DNA from: Bacteroides fragilis
GTDB lineage: Bacteria; Bacillota; Clostridia; Lachnospirales; Lachnospiraceae
Reading direction: 5' to 3'
DNA: 64,000 nt
Assembly (NCBI GenBank): GCA_023664485.1
Contig: JAMPFK010000007.1
Coordinates: 43,742-107,741, forward strand
In this document: piece after piece, positions 60,784 through 64,000 of the stretch
Position numbering within the stretch: position 1 is the stretch's first letter
How the letters are laid out: each line of letters starts with the position of its first letter
Translations under genes and position numbers: made by a program
Notes under the pieces: model-generated
Seen by the model: the letters and a program-made list of their open reading frames with translations, nothing else
Told to the model about the DNA's origin: nothing
The model's database searches: none

Positions 60784-61419
60784 ATGCAGGTTACAGATAT
60801 TTCAGGCGTAAAAGAGCCGTCCGTCCGGGCAGAGAGCCGGCCGCAGGTCCCGGAAAAAAGAACGGGCCGGACGGAGACCGCATACGGGCGGCCGGAAACG
60901 CCAAAAGAGGTTCAGGAAAAACTGCGTCAGGGCGCGGAGGGCGCTACGGTGGCGATTTCCGCGGAGGGCCTTGGCCTCGTGAAGCGGGCCGGGGAAGAAC
61001 CGGGCGATGCCCGCCGGGAAGAGGCAGAGAGGCTGATGTATCAGGAAATGCTGGAAAATACGAGGGAAGCGGCCGAGGCGCAGGGCGAAGGGTATGCGGA
61101 TCTTGCGAAGGCGCTGGAAATCGCGCGGCGAATTCTGAACGGCGATATCGTTCCGGCGCAGGATGAGAAGTTTTTGATGGAATATAACAGCGAAATCTAC
61201 ATGCGCGTGAAAAGCATGGCGGAGCAGAAGGAGGATCCGGAGGAATATGATTCTCTTCTGGAAGAGGAAGAAGAGGACGGCAGCGGCGGCGGTTCGGGTA
61301 AAAGCGGTTCCGGAAGCATAAAAGGCGTCCCGGACAGAGGAGCGGCAGAGGAGGTTCCGGCCGGCGAAGCTGCGGTTTCAGACGGGGAACAGGGCGCTTC
61401 CGGCAAAGGACCGGCTTAA
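60784..61419 (+). CDS. Unknown hydrophilic protein
   Basis: A 211-residue protein with a variable N-terminus, a helical core (about 75-155, MYQEMLENTREAAEAQ ... KFLMEYNSEIYMRVKSMAEQK) and an acidic, Gly/Ser-rich low-complexity tail. The core looks like proteins common in Lachnospiraceae, but I cannot name the family. GGGGGAGAG precedes the ATG. Its general character is like that of the DUF6033 protein at 21.7 kb. Confidence 0.75.
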   Translation: MQVTDISGVKEPSVRAESRPQVPEKRTGRTETAYGRPETPKEVQEKLRQGAEGATVAISAEGLGLVKRAGEEPGDARREEAERLMYQEMLENTREAAEAQGEGYADLAKALEIARRILNGDIVPAQDEKFLMEYNSEIYMRVKSMAEQKEDPEEYDSLLEEEEEDGSGGGSGKSGSGSIKGVPDRGAAEEVPAGEAAVSDGEQGASGKGPA

Positions 61420-61442
61420 CGGCAAGACGGTCCAAAAGCGGA

Positions 61443-61490
61443 AAAGGCCGCCGCCCGGCTGATAACAACCGGTGCGGCGGCCTTTCTGAA
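61443..61490 (+). terminator. Terminator after the 60.8-kb gene
   Basis: AAAGGCCGCCGC (61443-61454) pairs perfectly with 61474-61485; symmetric flanking T and A runs could allow it to work in both directions. Confidence 0.88.
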
Positions 61491-61509
61491 TTCTGCTTTT
61501 TTGACGGGT

Positions 61510-61722
61510 TCAGCAGTATTCCCGCATGTTGATAAAATTGTAATACGGAAGAGCATTTTTCGTATATCCGCTTGTGCAGATCTGGATGTTTTTCTGTTCT
61601 TCTTTTTTACATGCTTCGTCAAATACCTCTGAAAAGAATTTCTTCGAGAGCGAATCCGACGAATCCCGTTTGGACTGGTGCCTTTCGTCATTGGAAGATG
61701 CCTTCCTGAGACGCGGTATCAC
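61510..61722 (-). CDS. Small protein, possibly with a missing start codon
   Basis: From GTG 61722 the frame gives 70 residues ending YTKNALPYYNFINMREYC. The frame stays open upstream to 61797 and reads plausibly (EAYGYDKLYKVQAVAVIPR), right behind an AAGGAGGG ribosome site, but no ATG, GTG or TTG occurs there in this frame. A sigma-28-type -10 element (GCCGATAT) lies just upstream at 61807-61814. Either the start codon has mutated, an unusual start is used, or GTG 61722 is the real start. Function unknown. Confidence 0.55.
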   Translation of the reverse strand: MIPRLRKASSNDERHQSKRDSSDSLSKKFFSEVFDEACKKEEQKNIQICTSGYTKNALPYYNFINMREYC

Positions 61723-61806
61723 CGCGACCGCCTGAACTTTATAAAGCTTGTCATATCCGTATGCTTCGAGTCCCTCCTTGGAATCACTTTTTTTGTTCTA
61801 TTATTT

Positions 61807-61834
61807 ATATCGGCAGAAACAGACAGAAAATAAG
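61807..61834 (-). promoter_or_regulatory. Candidate sigma-28 promoter, minus strand
   Basis: GCCGATAT on the minus strand (61807-61814) is an exact sigma-28 -10; the -35 (around 61830-61834) is a poor match to TAAA. Confidence 0.4.
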
Positions 61835-61885
61835 GCCTGCAAACGGAATATTTTCTGACGGTTTCGTATGGAAGGCCTTTCTTTT
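61832..61885 (+). terminator. Stem-loop with T-run upstream of the flavin reductase gene
   Basis: AAGGCCT (61832-61838) and AGGCCTT (61873-61879) pair, with ACGG-type inner pairing, followed by TCTTTTT. A TATACT -10 for the next gene is at 61901-61906. Confidence 0.5.
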
Positions 61886-61942
61886 TGGGCAAAAATCGAG
61901 TATACTGAATGATAACGAATGAACAGGAAAAGGAGAAGTAAA

Positions 61943-62560
61943 ATGAAGGTCATTTTAGTAAATGGAAGCTCCAGGAACAACGGATGTACGCAGACCGCAT
62001 TGCAGGAAGTGGCGCGGGCGCTGCAGGAGGAGGGAATCGAGACGGAACACTTTTTTATCGGAAACGGGCCGCTTACCGACTGCATTGCATGCGGCAGATG
62101 CAGGGAGATCGGGAAGTGCGTTTTCGATGACTGCGTCAATCGATTCGTGGAAAAAGCAAAAGAATGCGACGGATTCGTTTTTGGCTCGCCGGTGTATTAT
62201 GCGCATCCGAGCGGCAGGCTGTTAAGCTTTATGGACAGGGCGTTTTATTCCGGAAAGGAAGCCTTTGCCCAGAAGCCGGCGGCAGCGGTGTTAAGTGCGA
62301 GACGGGCGGGAACGACGGCCTCTTTCGATGTGATCAACAAATATTTCACCATATCCTCTATGCCGGTCGTTTCTTCTACATACTGGAATCATGTGTATGG
62401 AAATCAGGCGGAAGAAGTGCTTCAGGACAAAGAAGGGCTGATGACGATGTACAACATCGGAAAAAATATGGCATGGCTGTTAAAGTGCATCGCGCTCGGC
62501 AGGGAGAATGGGATCGTGAAGCCGGAGAACGAAAAAATTGCGACGAATTTTATCCGGTAG
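61943..62560 (+). CDS. NAD(P)H-dependent FMN reductase-like flavoprotein
   Basis: A 205-residue flavodoxin-fold protein starting MKVILVNGSSRNNGCTQ, the FMN phosphate loop. A CIACGRCREIGKCVFDD segment is typical of the iron-sulfur-flavoprotein-like subgroup, and GSPVYYAHPSGRL forms the flavin site. ATG 61943 follows AAAGGAG; an ATG at 61919 overlaps that site. Physiological substrate unknown; quinone or iron reduction is typical of the family. Confidence 0.9.
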   Translation: MKVILVNGSSRNNGCTQTALQEVARALQEEGIETEHFFIGNGPLTDCIACGRCREIGKCVFDDCVNRFVEKAKECDGFVFGSPVYYAHPSGRLLSFMDRAFYSGKEAFAQKPAAAVLSARRAGTTASFDVINKYFTISSMPVVSSTYWNHVYGNQAEEVLQDKEGLMTMYNIGKNMAWLLKCIALGRENGIVKPENEKIATNFIR

Positions 62561-62612
62561 GAAAGTATCGGAAAAACGGCGTCCGGAAAACGATCGTGGA
62601 AAATCTGTAAAT

Positions 62613-62677
62613 AGGTTGATAAATGCCTGCCGTATTGTATGATAACGACAACAGGTAGGCAGATGTCAACCTTTTTG
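62613..62677 (+). terminator. Large stem-loop between the flavin reductase and blaI
   Basis: AGGTTGA (62613-62619) and TCAACCT (62666-62672), with inner GCCTGCC/GGTAGGC pairing, followed by TTTTT. The loop holds TTGTATGATAACGACAA, which could be part of a BlaI operator, though it does not match TACANNTGTA. Confidence 0.6.
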
Positions 62678-62699
62678 CATGGGACGGTAGGGAGTATCG

Positions 62700-63074
62700 A
62701 TGATAAAATTGTCGGAGGCTGAATGGAAGGTCATGAATCTTTTGTGGGAGGATGCGCCGCAGACAATGATGCAGATCACGAATCATTTCAGGGAAACGAC
62801 GGGCTGGACAAAGCACACGGTCATGACATTTCTGCGCCGTATGGAGGAAAAGGGAGCCGTTCATCATGAAGAGGGTGAGCGGGCCAAACAGTATTATCCC
62901 GATATCGAGAAGACGGAGGCAGCGCTTCAGGAAACGGAAGAATTCCTCGACAAGGTATTCGGCGGGCATCTGGGGCTGATGCTGAATACGATGGTGGAAA
63001 AAAAGGCTTTATCTCAGGAGGAAATTACGGAGCTGTACGGGATTTTGAAAAAAGCGGAGGAGGAAAGGCAATGA
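62700..63074 (+). CDS. blaI: BlaI/MecI family transcriptional repressor
   Basis: A 124-residue winged-helix repressor: LSEAEWKVMNLLWEDAPQTMMQI, then TKHTVMTFLRRMEEKGAVHHEEGERAKQYYP and a C-terminal dimerisation helix region. Such repressors are normally inactivated by proteolysis after signalling by the BlaR1 sensor. Here the blaR1 that overlaps its stop is cut short after 13 native residues, so the repressor may have lost its sensor. Target genes are not evident in the window. Confidence 0.93.
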   Translation: MIKLSEAEWKVMNLLWEDAPQTMMQITNHFRETTGWTKHTVMTFLRRMEEKGAVHHEEGERAKQYYPDIEKTEAALQETEEFLDKVFGGHLGLMLNTMVEKKALSQEEITELYGILKKAEEERQ

Positions 63075-63136
63075 GGGATATTGTAATCGCATCGTCGGTT
63101 CTGATACTATGGCAACGTGGTGACAAAGGATTATAG
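63071..63136 (+). pseudogene. blaR1 (M56 peptidase sensor), truncated after its first codons
   Basis: ATG 63071 overlaps the blaI stop (ATGA), the normal blaI-blaR1 junction. The first 13 residues MRDIVIASSVLIL match the opening of BlaR1-type proteins, but the frame then reads WQRGDKGL and stops at 63136. No M56 zinc motif (HELxH) or membrane repeats follow. A deletion or insertion broke the gene at about 63109. Confidence 0.7.
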
Positions 63137-63140
63137 CGTA

Positions 63141-63392
63141 TTAAAATCCAGCCATCAGTAATCCCATCAGCTGGTCTCTCACAACGGCATCCTGGGCGCC
63201 TTTTACCTTCGATGCCCGGCTGTCCAGTTCTGTTTTGGCCGCTTCGGCAAGCCGCAGTTTTTCCAGAAAGGCTTTTTTCTCCTGTTCGGCTTCCCCGGCT
63301 CTTCGTTCCGCCTTCGCCTGACTGCGCGTCTTTACGGCATATTCCATAGAATCGATTACCTGCTGCATTTCCGAAATCATAGCTGCGTTCAT
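63141..63392 (-). CDS. Small helical protein of unknown function
   Basis: An 83-residue, strongly helical, charged protein: MNAAMISEMQQVIDSMEYAV, a K/R/E/A-rich middle, and a hydrophobic end RDQLMGLLMAGF. GAGGAACGGAA precedes the ATG on the minus strand. A sigma-28-like -10 (GCCGATAA) lies about 60 bp upstream. It abuts the blaR1 break point. No family recognised. Confidence 0.65.
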   Translation of the reverse strand: MNAAMISEMQQVIDSMEYAVKTRSQAKAERRAGEAEQEKKAFLEKLRLAEAAKTELDSRASKVKGAQDAVVRDQLMGLLMAGF

Positions 63393-63451
63393 TTCCGTTC
63401 CTCAACTTTCTGCCGTTTTGCGGCTTCTTATGAATTAATCGTTCTGATATA

Positions 63452-63479
63452 TTATCGGCGAAGGGCGTTTTTTTCTAAA
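63452..63479 (-). promoter_or_regulatory. Candidate sigma-28 promoter of the 83-residue gene
   Basis: On the minus strand GCCGATAA (63452-63459) is an exact sigma-28 -10; the -35 region (TTTAGA, about 63474-63479) is only a partial match to TAAA. Confidence 0.45.
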
Positions 63480-64000
63480 GGGGGAAAGGGAATTTCCTTT
63501 TCTATGCGCTCTGTTTTGGGGTATAGGTTAAAAAATAAGCCTGATAGCTTATTTTTCAATCGGCAATTTGAGTCAGAGCCGGGGATACGGAGTATTTTAA
63601 CGGAATTAAATTGTTTAACAAGATGATTGAGGAGCTGAGGGTTGATATGGATTAGCAGAGGCGGTACGAAATGTTTGATTGAATTTATGGGGGAGGGATG
63701 CAAAAAAGGACAGTCGAGCGTAATAGGAACAGTCGATAAAGTTGGTGATTTGAGTGCTGCGGCAGATGCTCAGCACTTAAATTATAGGTAGATATGTTTG
63801 GAAATATGGATAATAGACCTTTATATGATTGAAAAAAATCTTTGAAAAAATGAAGATTTTATAGATTATTTATCCTTTAAGCACTATAATTGAAAATGGA
63901 GTCTTATAATGTTTCACAAATAAAAGTGCGGTATGTATAAATGATAGTATCATATATAGGATTATGGAAAATATTGTTAGAAAAAGGATTGCAAAAGCAG
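63480..64000. other. AT-rich tail with no supported gene
   Basis: From about 63480 the base composition becomes visibly AT-rich compared with the rest of the window, and no frame has both a ribosome site and a plausible product. A hairpin AGTGCTG/CAGCACT lies at 63753-63777. A frame opening MENIVRKRIAKA starts at 63964 and runs off the window edge; AGG precedes it, but 12 residues are too few to call a gene. This may be the border of an acquired region. Confidence 0.5.

Noticed and set aside
63452..63703. 83-residue minus-strand frame in the AT-rich tail
   Set aside because: No ribosome site, low-complexity product, and it overlaps a candidate promoter of a better gene.

Overview
The window looks like chromosome of a motile, anaerobic, Gram-positive gut clostridium, most likely Lachnospiraceae (Clostridium cluster XIVa). 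The evidence is a clostridial flagellar/chemotaxis operon tail (cheW-cheC-cheD-fliA), PolC-type DNA polymerase III, rubrerythrin, a bile salt hydrolase, TRAP transport with a YesM/AraC-type two-component system, strong AGGAGG ribosome sites and a moderately GC-rich base composition. The species cannot be fixed from the sequence. No rRNA, tRNA or CRISPR array was seen.

Layout. (1) 1-7.0 kb: end of a motility operon: cheW, cheC, cheD, a membrane protein, fliA (sigma-28), a FapA/DUF342 protein and three poorly characterised proteins. (2) 7.1-17.2 kb: TrpB2-type tryptophan synthase beta chain, then housekeeping genes yceD-rpmF, plsX-acpP, rnc-smc-ftsY and a threonine ammonia-lyase overlapping ftsY. 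(3) 17.3-27.0 kb: mixed single genes: YitT, GH25 lysozyme, AraC regulator, a DUF1905 plus cysteine-peptidase-like fusion, FHA protein, DUF6033 protein, MFS/spermidine-synthase fusion, rubrerythrin, polysaccharide deacetylase and bactofilin. (4) 27.1-40.3 kb: pyrH-frr-uppS-cdsA-dxr-rseP and ispG-polC, the usual clostridial lipid/isoprenoid/replication cluster, split here by a PP2C phosphatase and Ser/Thr kinase pair. (5) 40.4-51.8 kb: carbonic anhydrase, a peptidoglycan-binding LysM gene split by a 1.26-kb inverted-repeat-bounded insertion carrying a two-gene DUF4160 module, a MATE pump, a soluble CZB chemoreceptor, bile salt hydrolase, a receiver-domain/alarmone-synthetase fusion and a glycogen-debranching enzyme. 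(6) 51.9-60.7 kb: a TRAP transporter (dctP-dctQ-dctM) with its own sensor kinase, response regulator and second binding protein, then an MFS transporter and a cupin. (7) 60.8-64 kb: small, possibly sigma-28-controlled genes, a flavin reductase, blaI with a truncated blaR1, and a visibly AT-rich tail with almost no coding signal.

The observations most worth following are: the REC-(p)ppGpp synthetase fusion at 48.5 kb, which could couple a phosphorelay directly to alarmone synthesis; the transposase-less insertion at 41.7-43.0 kb with matching ends, a GGTAC duplication and a two-gene cargo; two inverted copies of a 109-bp near-palindromic element, each in the 5' leader of an operon (plsX and PP2C-kinase); a second dispersed family of multi-hairpin spacers; and sigma-28-like promoters in front of otherwise unknown small genes.
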